A stretch of DNA of 64,000 nucleotides from Anopheles merus (taxonomy: Eukaryota; Arthropoda; Insecta; Diptera; Culicidae): positions 29,555,656 to 29,619,655 of the forward strand of contig NC_054085.1 in the NCBI RefSeq assembly GCF_017562075.2. The letters are read 5' to 3'. The notes below the pieces were generated by a model, which had not been told where the DNA came from, did not search any database, and was given only the letters and a program-made list of their open reading frames with translations. A program made the position numbers and the translations under genes. The stretch's first letter is position 1; each line of letters begins with the position of its first letter. Of the stretch, positions 50,915 to 62,644 are shown in pieces.

Positions 50915-53900
50915 ACGTATTGTAATAATTATATCAATGTGTTTCATCTCTGTTCCGTTGACATTTCTTTTGTTCCTCTGTCCATTGCCATCCATTTTGT
51001 GTTGAGCTGTATTGTTGTGTTGTAAAGGGAGAAGCTGTCCTGCGGTTAGCCTGCATCATCACGTGTATATGAAGGTACCAATGTTGTCAAGGTGTCGTTT
51101 TGTAGCACGCAACACGTTTCATGGTGCCATTTGCTTGAGAATTAATTTGTTTTATGGTGATAGTCACAGTTGAACGTGGTTTAAGGTAAAAGGTTAACAA
51201 TTGAAGTCATATAACAATAATTGCATCATTTTAGTTGTGCAAGTCCTTTCACTACCTGCTTGTATATTATATTATTTGTTACAACAACTCTGCTATGATA
51301 TTGGCTATTTGGTTGATAGCAGTTTCGTATGAGGCAATGAAAGGGAAAACACCCGCAAAATCTCCATCCTCCAATTACTGGCAATCAGTGTCCATCGAGG
51401 AGGTAAGGTGGTGTGCTCATTAACAGCCTCTTATCATCGTCTTTAACAGTCTAACTCTCCAGAACCTGTTTTGGTAATCACGCTGATTATCATCCGGATA
51501 TAACTTTCCCACCGTTTGCCGTTTTTGTTGTTCGATTCGCTTTCATACTGGAAGGGAAATGCCAAGGGCAAAACTTTCCCATTCTCCTGTCCTGGTTTCT
51601 CAGTTCTCATCTTCGTGAAAATCAAATTAGCCTTCTGGATTACACCTCAACAGTGGGCGCTCAATCCATGAAGAAAGAATGTTCCCACCACAAACACCTT
51701 TTTGTTCAACGATTGTGTTGTTGGTAAGCTGTTGTCTGTGTGTGTTAATTAGCTGTAATTGAGCTGTTTTCATATTCAAGTGGCTTAAACGCCACTACCT
51801 GACCACCGTAATCATCACCATCGTTCGCGAACTAATCGTGTGCAGAGCAGTTGGTCCAGCGAGATGAAAACTATCTTTTCAATCGCTTGTTTTCGAGAAT
51901 CCTTCTTAAAACCACACGGAACTGTTCTCCACCTTAACATCATCCCTTTTAGCACTCTCACTGCTCTGTTGGTAGTATCTGTGGAAGGTGCATTGAATGC
52001 AGCTCTCAGTAGAATGATTGAATTTGGCTTAACGAGAAAAGTTTTACTTCCCATCAACAAAATGTGCCGACGAGAAAGGGTGCCTGCAGATTGAAGGTGG
52101 CCGAGGACGGTGTGGGTGATGGAAACGATCATCAACATCATCATCCAAAACTCACCATTTAGCTAACCGTTTAGTAACACTCACTGTAGGAAGGATAGCA
52201 CCGAGTGGCCATAATAAAGAAGTTACACTTTCGGGAACAGAGTTATCTACACTTTTAATAGATAAGAAATTTTATTTAAATAAATTGCAAATCATAATAA
52301 TTTGGAAGACTCCTTCTTAAAGGATAAAAATATTGACAATGTGGACTAAAGAGAATAATAAAAAGATTTTGGAATAGTTAATGTTTTTCCTGTTATTAGT
52401 GAAATATCTTAATGACATCAATCATAGTTGGTGAAATACATATTTGTGTTTATTTATTTCTCATCCATTCCTCTTCATATATATTATAATAAACAAACGG
52501 AATAGCATAATACTTATTTTTAAGAATTTAATCCTCGATATCGAACTATATGGAGGCGCATGGTGTTTCATAACAAAAATATAATTTCAATCATCGTCCA
52601 CCACATTTCACATTTAATTCATTTAATTGAAGTGAAGTACGGTACTCCAAGAATTTCCTATACTAGTGTTATCCTGGTGTTGTTACGCAAAATAAGCTTG
52701 CATTCTTATTCTATCAGAGATTTCTAAAGTAGTTGTAACTTCAAACGGATGCAATGCCCTTCCGATAAATCGCCGTGCTGAGCTTTCTGCTGTATTATCT
52801 CACATATTCGTAACAATTCCTTTCCTCACTGACTCCAATCTTCAACACGTTCAAGGGACGTCCTCCTCACCTTCGAATCCGCCAGTCCAGTGATACTGGA
52901 TGTCACTGGGACCATGCTGGGGCTAGGGCACAATGGTTAGCTAAAAGCACAATAATCATGCGTTTGAAAGCATGCCCAGTCACTTTGACGTTGATCAGCG
53001 CGAGAGAGTGTACCTTCAAAGAGGGAAAGGTTCTGTGAACGTGCCGAGTAGCAAGTGGCAAAAGTGGTGTACATGCAAGCGATGCACCAGTCGGTTCTGG
53101 GAAGTGAGATGGACTCCAGTGAGTTGGACAACAAAAGCGCCTGTCGCTGTGCGAAGGAAATCTTATCAATTTTCCCCTGACTGATGATATCCTCCATTTG
53201 GAGCAGTGTCACGTACCCAATATCACACGTCCGCTCATGCATCAAAACGACGATGACTTCAAAATGAATGCGACCGTATGTGTGTGCAGGAGGATGAAAT
53301 AGAAAAAAGGATGCATCTCTAACGATGACCGATGTTGTCCCGAGTTAGAAGATATGCCAGCAGCACAGAATAAATGCGGAAGAATGTGAGGGAGATAAAA
53401 ACTACAACAGGGAAAGCTTTTTCCTATTCCAATCTCTCTCCTATCCCTTTCACTGGGCTAAATAGCATACACACAGACACTCTCTCTCTCTCTCTCTCGA
53501 CGTGGCTACTCGGAATGCAATCCGATTTACGTCGGCACCTTTTAACTGGATTTATATGCATCGAACAAATAATATGATACCAATCTTTCAAACTGTCAGC
53601 TTTTCCACCACATATCGACGAGGTGGATCGAATCTATGTCGAACTCTGGAACGTAGTCCGTGATGTCCAGGGCAGTGCCGAGTACGTGCGTCACATATTC
53701 TATTTCCGTTTCACCGTTGCAACCAGACCACGAAGGCTACGAGGGCACAATGAGTGGTTGGCCACAATGTGATGGAATTCTGCTGTATTCATCAGCCAAG
53801 ATTTGGGCGTTTTTCGCGTTTCGGAGGACATTCGGGTAATGATGGATTTGACGGGGCCACGAGTATCATGCATCCCAACGAATGTTTGGTTGCTTTGTTA

Positions 53901-56628
53901 ACAAATGTGCTGCGAGGAGAATTCGTTTAAAAGGATTTCAGGCACGTTGCGAGATTCGGTAACGTCTACCAGAGTCACGATAAAGACCCACAAATGTTCC
54001 GTAATGTGTTGATCTCTACTGTACTTGGTGCAATCATAGATTGAAAGCATATTTTAACGATCTGATCAAGTGATAAACAAAATGTTTATCAAATGCAAGA
54101 ATCTTGCAATTTCAAGTATTAAAATGTTGCAAAAAATATCGTTTAGTCAATTCGAGTTGGTGAACTTTTACTCAGCACTGCTTCAATCCGAAACACATAA
54201 TACAAAACACACAACAGTATCATAAAATCAAAGCATCTCTTGCAAATCACGCTGCAGGTGATGATTATGGTAGAATGAATTGTAAAACCGTCATGCTTCG
54301 TTTACGAACTACCACTTGATGTGGAAAGAAATGAAGTTATTTTCGATCTTTGCGTTTGAAAAAAAAAACGCTTTCACGCCCGTAACGGCACAAAGTTTTT
54401 TTCAAAGGAATTTGGCAGTATTTTACTTTTTCACCAAACGCCGTGTAAAGCTCAACCTTATGACTTAACACTGATCGGACTTTTTGTATTGCCAACAAAG
54501 AGGAGGTAAAGTTGTTCATTTCCATCTAATTTGCTCCGTGATTGGGCACGTTAGTGATGAGGAAAAACTTCTGCCAACCTTCACTCACAAACTCACAGGC
54601 CGCTCGAATGGATAAGCGTAAAGGTGGTTCAGGGGAATCGACAATTAGCAGTCAAGTTGAACGAGCAAAAGTTGAAAAAACAAGTGAAACAGTGTGCACA
54701 GTGTGTAGCTAATTTCTGAATACCCAAAACTACCTTATGAAACACCAACGAGTTAACGACGACGCGACGGCTAATGATCCGATATGAAGAGAGCAATCAC
54801 AGCAACAACCAGAGAAGGAAAAAACAATTCAAATCAGAAATGAGAATGGTGAAAATGAAAATGTAACAGAAAAAAAACAACCTCTCATCGACAATATGAG
54901 AGCAAAAGTGTACATAATGCTGAAGATCTTATAGCGCATTGTGGAAGACGGTTAGAATGTCAGGATATCCGCCCAGTCCGGAGTCATGTGGGACAAAATT
55001 GCACAAACATTGTGGGGTGAATGCACATCCAGTTTTGGATTGCCCTTCCTCGGGAAAATGAAAAGTAAGGCGATTAATTCCATTTAATTGTATGCCAGCT
55101 TGTTTCGCATGATATTTGTTTAGAAGAACTTTCCAAAGAGGAAAACCCGGTAAAAGATGTTCCTCTTGCGGGTAATTCATTATGCGTGTGAAGGAAAGGC
55201 GAAAGCCAGTTCCTTGTTCGCCGCTAATTAGTAGCGATTGCTGTGCTGTGCTCAGTTTGAAGTTAAACACCTGATTCTCTATACACTGGCTGATGATCGT
55301 GCATTTGAGAGCAGAATACGATGATTCAGGCATTGCACGACATGAGATTCACTTCAGCCATTGGGGTTCATGGGGTTCGTTGTGTTGTGCTACTTATCGG
55401 ATAATGGTTTGGTTTCGCTACAGCTTCCAAAAAAAGAATGTGGTTTTGGAATGGAATAATATTTATTCTTGAGTACATTGTTTACGTTTCTACTTCGTCG
55501 AGTGTTTTGTTGCTGAACACCGCAGAGCAAAGTGTTATAATGAGAGGATGAGCTAACTCGTCGAGACATAGACCCTTAGTACTAAAATAGTAGGCGTTAC
55601 ACGTATCGAATGTTGTTGAAATGAAGAATTGCAACTGTTTTCTTTGTTTAAGTTGTTGTTCTTTTTCCGTGAACTACCATGCGCCTCCATCGTGATATTG
55701 CTCTTCATAACAGAAATTGTTGTAAAATATTAACTATTAAAATACGCTATTAGATCAAAATGATTTTTATCCCTAAAATGAAGTTTTTTCCGACCATTCA
55801 ATTCTAAAGGCCTATTAAATCTCAAGTTCAATGTTCAGTCCTCATCCTACATCATAAAATGCATGGCAGCACATGTGTGTCTACGGTCAAGTCCTGCCAA
55901 CTTTGGCACGCTTCATCAATTCACTCCTAGACTCCTCGAATTAAATCCGCTCCTTCACTAGCCAATCGATTTGAAACGCAAGTGTCAATAATTCAATCGT
56001 TTCCTCTCTTGATTGGATAATGTTCTTCACCTCATCCCTAAGCTCAACCAGAAACCGCAGAACCAAACCATTGCGGTTGGAAGAGGCCACATTATGATGT
56101 CTAATGGTCATGTTGGTTGAATGTGTGGGCACAAGGATTCGTTTGTGTGGTTGTGGGATGCCTTAATGCCCTCAATGTAAATTGTCTTATCAGATTAATC
56201 AACATCAATATTCTACACACAATATATTAACCCTTTTGATCATGTTATCATGTTATAAGCTGTTGCTAGCTTTTCTCTTTTGTGTTTTAATCGTACTTTT
56301 TTATACTTATTTTAATGTACTCATCGTATTTGCTTACCATTTTTTGTTGCATTCCAACCACCAGTCAAAGGATGCTCGAAACTGTACCGCTTTTTGTTGC
56401 TCCTCTTTTTTGCCAATTTCATAATGTCTTTACCAATAGAATCTTGGATCGTATTCGTACATTTAGAATGTCAACGACAGGACAAAAGCCCCCACCCGTA
56501 CGTCCATGATTCTAAACAGTGTGGCTCAAAAAGGAAACCCCAAAATTGAATTGACATTCACCGAATCCGTAATAACAACAACAAAAACTTACCGTATGTG
56601 TTTGCATCTGTTCTCTCCATTTCTACAG
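50915..56628 (+). other. intron 2, 5.7 kb
   Basis: Ends at TCCATTTCTACAG (56628), with an alternative acceptor CTTTCTTAG at 56638. An internal frame at 51235-51402 ends at GAGGAG/GTAAGG but lacks a convincing acceptor and any homology, so I do not call it an exon. A (CT)9 tract lies at 53480-53498. Nothing else is recognised. Confidence 0.65.
53480..53498. repeat. (CT)9 microsatellite in intron 2
   Basis: Uninterrupted CT units preceded by ACACACAGACA. Non-coding. Confidence 0.9.
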
Positions 56629-56953
56629 ACTTTCTTAGACATGCACCGTGCATGCGGCATGTGAAAAAAGACTACGAGGTGTGTGCGATCCACTACCAGA
56701 GCACCATGGCGAAGATAGGCCAGTCGGTGGCAACGACAACCACCACGACGATAGCGTCGTCCATCTACCCAACAATGGCCACACATCCGGCGGCCGTCAT
56801 GAGCAATGGTGGTGGGCAGTACCACAACAGTGACATGAGTCAGCATCAGCATCACAGACAGCAGCAGCAGCACGAACATTTGGGCCGAAGCCATCCAAAC
56901 AGCACCAAGTCGGTGGAGGATGCGGAGGAAGAACGGCTTAAAACGGTTTGCTG
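56629..56953 (+). CDS. exon 3 of the cysteine-rich secreted protein, with an inserted low-complexity linker
   Basis: The frame reads FLRHAPCMRHVKKDYEVC, continuing the paired-cysteine helical pattern. At about 56715-56930 it is interrupted by roughly 70 residues of low complexity: six Thr (56733-56750), a Ser/Ala/Pro/Gly segment, and QHQHHRQQQQHEH (56841-56879). An Asn-Ser-Thr glycosylation site is at 56898-56906. Ordered sequence resumes with EEERLKTVC. The donor CTG/GTAAGT leaves phase 2. The linker is probably disordered and could carry O-glycans. It makes this the longest exon and the protein longer than a bare cysteine-repeat fold would need. Confidence 0.85.
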
Positions 56954-58756
56954 GTAAGTTTTTAAAGAGACACCAAGATGGTCTGATGTATGGGTAAAGG
57001 TTTAGGAATGGGTTTGGGCCAGATAGTTGTGATCATTGCGCTCAACATCTCCTTCTAGACTAAGCACTGGTATTTTTCGTTTTCCTTCTTCGAATTTATC
57101 AAATATATACAATTTGAACAACTTTTAATGATCTTTTCAACGAAGCACTTGAATGCCTTTACTTGGACCTTACTTGACATGTTGGCGTAACATATTTTTA
57201 AAGCTAAAATTCTAAAATGTTCAAAGGTTTGTCATAATACAGGCAACCACAATCCTTTGTGTGATTAATCTGTCCACCTTTTAACAAGCTCGCTTCTTTT
57301 CAATCCAACAAACTGGAACGCAAACCGGGCAAGAATAAAAAAGAACAAACTAACACACACCGAGCAATCCATTCTGATTGTATCCAAACGTCCTAATGGA
57401 TGATTGTAACAATCGGCATGCAATACAACCCAACGAACGTTTCATAAACAGTAAATAACTACCATTAGGCCAGAGCATCATCGGCCGTTCTCGTCCACCA
57501 TACAAGGCCAATCAAATTTATTGTTTCACACGAAGCTGACAGCTCACACTGACCGGTAAAGTGACCGCTGAGACTCTGACAGTGCACTATTTCCCATGTA
57601 ACGGCTACCTTCGCTAGGGCTTACACCATCGCACCATCTTGTGGCTTTGGGCTCCGCTTTTCCCCGAATTGTTCTTGTCGGTTTTTTGTTGCCTTTTTGC
57701 CGGATGATATTGAGCCTTAGTTTGTGAAATTGAACCCCTCCCTGAAGCTGAGACAGCAAATGTCAGCCTGCCAAATGACCATTCAATTTTTGGACCATCA
57801 CCACCACAGCGAGCGGAGCAAACGAGTCTGGGTTTATTGTATTGTTTCTTCGCTCGAAAGGCAACCCGGAGGCTACAAAAGATGACGTCCAGTCAGTTAG
57901 CAGCGAGCAGTAAACGACCATCAAATTAGGTTTTTTTTGTTGATCTTATGTGTAAGTGTCGTGGGCAATAAAACGGACGATTCATTTACGTTCTCGGTAA
58001 AGGCCGACGGCCGGTTTCAGCTTTGTCGTCCCTTCTTTCCATTTAGAGGCTATTGTCTTGCGCTGGAATTGGATGGAATTGGAAACTCATCAATTGGCCG
58101 TCTGATCGATAATGTGAATGCTCATGGCCAGGTTTGTTAGTGTGTGTAAAGTGAAAAGCTGTGCAAACTATTCTTACAAACTTATATAGTTCGAGAAATA
58201 CATCGTACCAAATGAAGCCAATGCCAGTGTAGGTTTAAAACGGAGAGTTTGGCATGTAAATTGCATACTTTTGGGCGTTTAACATTGTAATTTCTCATTG
58301 TTACAGTATGAAAACATAGTCAACTTATGAGGTTTAAGATATACATATACATCATCATATTTGCATGAATACAGCTTCTGCTCATACCTTATTAAACCAC
58401 CTTCTTAACATACAAGCTCTATCTACTCTTTAATGATACTTCCCATCAACAACTGACATCACACGCCTGAGTCAATCCGTTCTGTGTATTCAGCCTTCCC
58501 TTCAAATGCATCGAAGTGCATTTCCCGTCAATTTCACACCGATTACACGCACCACTTGCGGCACAAAGTCGGTTCTGGATAGGAGGGTGTGAACTGTATT
58601 TATCTCCATTCCCGAGGCCTAAGACGCTACGGTGCGCTAAGACGTTCAAATACCCTTGCGTTGTACGAGTCCCACTCATCTTCCGAGCACTAAACGTTCT
58701 TCTTATCTTCTCTTCCTCTCTCTCTCTCTCCTCCGCTCTGTTTGTTTCTCTTACAG
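56954..58756 (+). other. intron 3, 1.8 kb
   Basis: GTAAGT donor; the acceptor TCTCTTACAG is preceded by a long pyrimidine tract that includes (CT)7 at 58716-58730. No internal exon or repeat of note. Confidence 0.8.
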
Positions 58757-58871
58757 TGCCTTCCAGAAGTACATGCAGTGCTCGGAGTTTACGGTGCGGC
58801 ATGCCTGCGGCGACGAGACGGCGCTGTTCACGCGCAAATTCCTCGACAAGATGTCCAACACGTTGATGCGG
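58757..58871 (+). CDS. exon 4 of the cysteine-rich secreted protein
   Basis: T completes the TG left by exon 3 to give a second Cys of a CC pair. Then come AFQKYMQCSEFTVRHACG and ETALFTRKFLDKMSNTLMR, with cysteines in CC, QC and AC contexts and an amphipathic helical tail. Borders are TTACAG/T and CGG/GTAAGT (phase 0). This is the best-defined exon, with strong codon bias toward G/C in third positions. The 209-codon frame on the opposite strand here is a shadow of it. Confidence 0.9.
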
Positions 58872-61019
58872 GTAAGTCTGGCGTGTGTTGAACCGGAAAA
58901 CTCGGTACGATGCAGAACATTTCGCTACAACTGGCCGTGCTTTTGGTGTTGACTTTGAATAGACTTGTGACTCTAAACAGCGCTCTGTGAAGGTTTCCTC
59001 TTTCTGCTCGCCGTTCGGTTGTTTATGTATTGATGAGTCTGGTTGGTGTCTGTACGTGTGTGTGTTGGAGGGCAAACATCAATCGCTTGGATGCTGCTGC
59101 TCTTGTATCCCTTTTCCTTAGGTTGATCTCGTTGCTCGGACACGGCCGTAATGGGGTGACAAAGTGAGAGCTAATTAGGGACTGATAATTGTTCTATTAA
59201 CAACACCATTGTAACGATATTAAACGCAATCAGGCATGCTTTGGTCGTTTGGTCGAATGAAGATAGATTTGAATGGATCCTTCGAAATCTTTGAACATCA
59301 TTCAATGCTAGCTCTTCACGACCTTTGACTTGGAATGCTAAATTGATGGGCAGATAAAATTATTTAAACCTTTGAATATAAGAATTTGTTAGGAAAAGGA
59401 AAACTTTGATAAACCAAACGTTTTGACAAATATTAGTACAGGTAAAGAAATAATATGAAAAACCAGTCTCTTTGATAAATCAGATTCAATAGAAATCTGT
59501 TAGCTGTACAACATTACTTTCTTAGAAGTGGCAACGTAGAAATCTTTCGAATTCCAAATCGCTCAATTATGTTTTCTCGGTATCAATTCATAGAATATTT
59601 TCCAGCAATAAAGTTAACATTAATTTAATATTGTTTTTCCATGGATTGTATCACTTTTTTTATTGTGATTTGTCATCATGTGTCCACTTCTCGTATTATG
59701 ACTAGAAAGTGTAAACTAATTTGATGAAGCCCATGTGCTCTTCTTGGAATAGAGCATGTACACCAATCACATTACAAAATGTTTTTCAATTTCCATGAAT
59801 TTACCAATTCGGTCACATGTACCAAAAAATTGACGGACAATCCTCGCATCTCATTGCAGGGACTTTTGTAACGACTACGCAAATACATAAATCCACATTG
59901 TTACCATAATTTCCTCCCCAAATAGGAATGTGTTATTCTAATTCACACGATACAATTACCGGTTTTACACAACAACAAAAACCAACCAGCAATATCGCGT
60001 CCTTTAGCTACCGGGTCCTCAATACATCCATCGTGGCAAAACAATTAAGCCAATTTGTATCCAGAATCACCTCTAACCTTCCACCACAAAGAGGTTCCAA
60101 GCGAATCATTTAAGCCAACCGAACGCGATTCCCACCTCGGCGCTTTGTTGTTTGCAAATGCAACATCGTTGTACAACCAGTTTTTACACCCACTCGTCTA
60201 CATACCCATCAGAATGTCTCTGCACCAGAACACTACACACGTGAGGACGAGCCGGATCGATGAATAAAACATGGTTCGCCCGTTAAACCGCCACTGGACG
60301 ATGTGGTGGCGTATTTTACTGCATTTAGTTGTGCGTGAAAATAACAAACTGCATTCAAACGTTTAGCCCTCTCCCGAACAATCATGATGTAGGGGAAATG
60401 GTACAAAACTTACAATGGAGTTTACAGTGGGGCGGTATTTTAAATGCCTGGGTCACGGTCTACGTTTTTCAGTTACATCCTCTTTTACCCGTTCACAACA
60501 TAAATTGAGCTTCTGCTGCCCACTTCATGCATATTGTATTAGAAGAAGAGTGGCTCTCTCCCTTCAGCGTTCTCTCTCTCTCTTTCATTCTCTCTTAGTT
60601 TCTATTTCAATGGCTCACAATGAGGGAAGTTCGACTGGGAAGGGCAACGAGTAGGCCATGATTTATGCTGCACTCGTTAACTGGGTGACAATGAAAACTG
60701 TGCAACGGTTTTGTCGAAATGCACAAGTACAAGGTGGTTGCAACTAGAACCCCGAACATGTACATCTCCATGTACAGCGTGTTTGGACTGTTTTTATCCA
60801 GAATAGAAATGCAGTTCGAAAGGGTGGACTCCCAAACTTTTAAGCAACACACATGCTTTCGTTTATTCCCATTGACCGTCCTCCCAATTGAATTCTACCA
60901 TGAAACACCCATTCTATGACATTATTGATTTTTTATTCCATTTTCTCCCACCTCTCTCTCTCTCTTTTGCCACGCTTGCGGTCACAACCTCCAACTCATC
61001 GCTGAACCTGGCAAAACAG
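58872..61019 (+). other. intron 4, 2.1 kb
   Basis: GTAAGT donor; the acceptor GCAAAACAG has its pyrimidine tract, with (CT)7 at 60951-60965, set unusually far upstream (about 50 bp). No AG lies between tract and acceptor, which agrees with the scanning model of acceptor choice and supports the exon 5 start. Confidence 0.75.
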
Positions 61020-61205
61020 ATGCACTGCGTCGATTACACGCCGGAAAGTGGCAAATGCCGGGATTACTTCAGCTCAAGCGCAACCCCGACGGGTCTAACG
61101 CGGTGGAGTTCATCAAACATGGTCACACTCGCCATTGTCACGGTGCTTGCGGTTGTACACACACTGCCAGTCCAGCTGCACCACTGGTTGGGAACGTTTA
61201 TTTAA
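61020..61205 (+). CDS. exon 5 and stop: C-terminus with GPI-anchor signal
   Basis: In phase 0 it reads MHCVDYTPESGKCRDYF, the last two of 14 cysteines, then a Ser/Thr-rich spacer, RWSSSN. A hydrophobic segment, MVTLAIVTVLAVVHTLPV, follows, then the end QLHHWLGTFI and a TAA stop. A small-residue cluster directly before a terminal hydrophobic tail is the hallmark of a GPI attachment signal, with the likely site in SSSN. The protein would then sit on the outer face of the plasma membrane. A single-pass membrane anchor with a very short tail is the alternative. Confidence 0.85.
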   Translation: MHCVDYTPESGKCRDYFSSSATPTGLTRWSSSNMVTLAIVTVLAVVHTLPVQLHHWLGTFI

Positions 61206-62615
61206 TCGCCACCCACAGTGACGCCGATCGGTGCACGATCGCACCCGGTACGATCTCGATGACAGCGACGGGGAAGCAGCGAAGGCAAGCATGCGGCTCC
61301 ATTGGCTGCAGGTAAATGACCATAGAAGCGCTGTAAATTGAGTGGAAAGCGTAGTTTTATGGGTGATTGAAATGCACAAAAAGGTGCAAAAATCACATCC
61401 ATACAAGCTGACAAAAGAGAATAGAAGGCAGGAAGAAAGGCAAACACTCAAATGCAAAAAAGCAAAAAGGAAACAACAAAAAGTAGATAATGAAGCAAAT
61501 ACAAGCACAAGGCTACACGCTGGAGTTAAAGTAACACGAAAAAGATGTAGACTGGATGCGTGCGAAGGGAAACTATAGGGAAAGCAACATGGTATACTCT
61601 TGTTTCTCTTTATCTGAGGGTAAGTACAGCTGACGCCGTGACCAGGATGTAAATTCGTTTATTTTTCCGTAATTACCGATGATAGGTAGTGCGGATTGAT
61701 TATTTCATTCTTGAGTTTAGAAAACTGTTGCACAACGTGTAGAAAATATGCAAAACGAATAATGAAAGAAAGGAAGCAAAACCGATGGTCCTATGAACTA
61801 TTGTTACTATTGATTATTCCTTGTAATATTGCCTTCACAACAATTACTAGAAGAAAAGGGAAGAAAAGATCATAAGCAAAACAAACGAAAGAAAAACTCT
61901 TACGGGCAAAGCTCAAATGTTTAGTAAAATAACTAACTTCTATATAAAAAAACGAAAAACAAAGAGAGGACAAGCAGATCAAATAAAACAACACAAAATG
62001 GTTACGATGCTCTTCTTAAGTTCCATCGCGTGCTCCAAATCATTCGTTATTGCTTTTGGTTTTATCGCACAAATGCTCCATCTAAACACTTTACTATTAA
62101 GTAGCAAAGGGGAGAGACTAAACAAAAAGTAGCTAAGCTGTTGAACATAGGACTGCCCATTGCGCTAAATCCAAACTCGCCCATCGCATTGGTATCGCTT
62201 TAACCGTTTAATCTTTAAACCTAAGCTCCCTTACTCTCTTCACCCTTTTCTCCTTCGCCGAAAGCTTAGCGATCGTTTTCCTAGTTGGCAAACACTCTGT
62301 TACTTCTTATTCCTACTGTAAAGGTATAGTAAAGAAGGCCCGCGGTGGGTTTGGGTTGAGGTGTAGTCGAATGCGACAAGAATAGAAAAGGGAAAAAGCT
62401 ATATAAAATTGTATAGGAAAGGTAAAAGATCATGGAAAGCGAGTTGAAAGTGTTTATAAAGCAGCATTATGACATAACGTGAAAAAGGAATGGAAAATCA
62501 AACGAAAAAAAGAGCTAAAAAAATGATTAACAAGCGAACAAGCGATACGAAAATCACAAAATGCAGCAAAAACAAACAGAAACGAATAAAAGTATCAAAA
62601 CTGTACACTTTAAAA
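61206..62615 (+). other. 3' untranslated region
   Basis: A-rich, stop-dense sequence follows the stop codon, with long purine runs (61370-61500, 61840-61990, 62390-62600) typical of mosquito 3'UTRs. The end is set by the poly(A) signal at 62585 followed by GGGTCGTTTGTGTTTT. An earlier AATAAA at 61982-61987 could give a shorter form. Extent is inferred from signals only. Confidence 0.5.
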
Positions 62616-62643
62616 AATAGAAAAAATGGGTCGTTTGTGTTTT
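62585..62643 (+). terminator. polyadenylation signal and downstream G/T-rich element
   Basis: AATAAA at 62585-62590 is followed about 38 bp later by GGGTCGTTTGTGTTTT, the standard pairing of hexamer and downstream element; cleavage is expected around 62605-62620. Another AATAAA at 62817-62822 is a weaker alternative. Confidence 0.5.
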
Positions 62644-62644
62644 A

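Noticed and set aside
51235..51402. Possible cassette exon in intron 2 ending GAGGAG/GTAAGG
   Set aside because: The upstream acceptor candidate is weak, no cysteine pattern matches the rest of the protein, and the simpler exon 2-exon 3 junction is already in frame.
58446..59075. 209-codon frame on the minus strand
   Set aside because: It lies opposite exon 4, which has matched splice borders and frame on the + strand. The minus frame has a charged, low-complexity composition and no motif; it is a shadow.
61055..61315. Alternative + frame running past the stop of exon 5 to a donor-like CAG/GTAAAT
   Set aside because: It is in a different register from the exon 5 frame set by exon 4 and would lose the two cysteines and the anchor signal.
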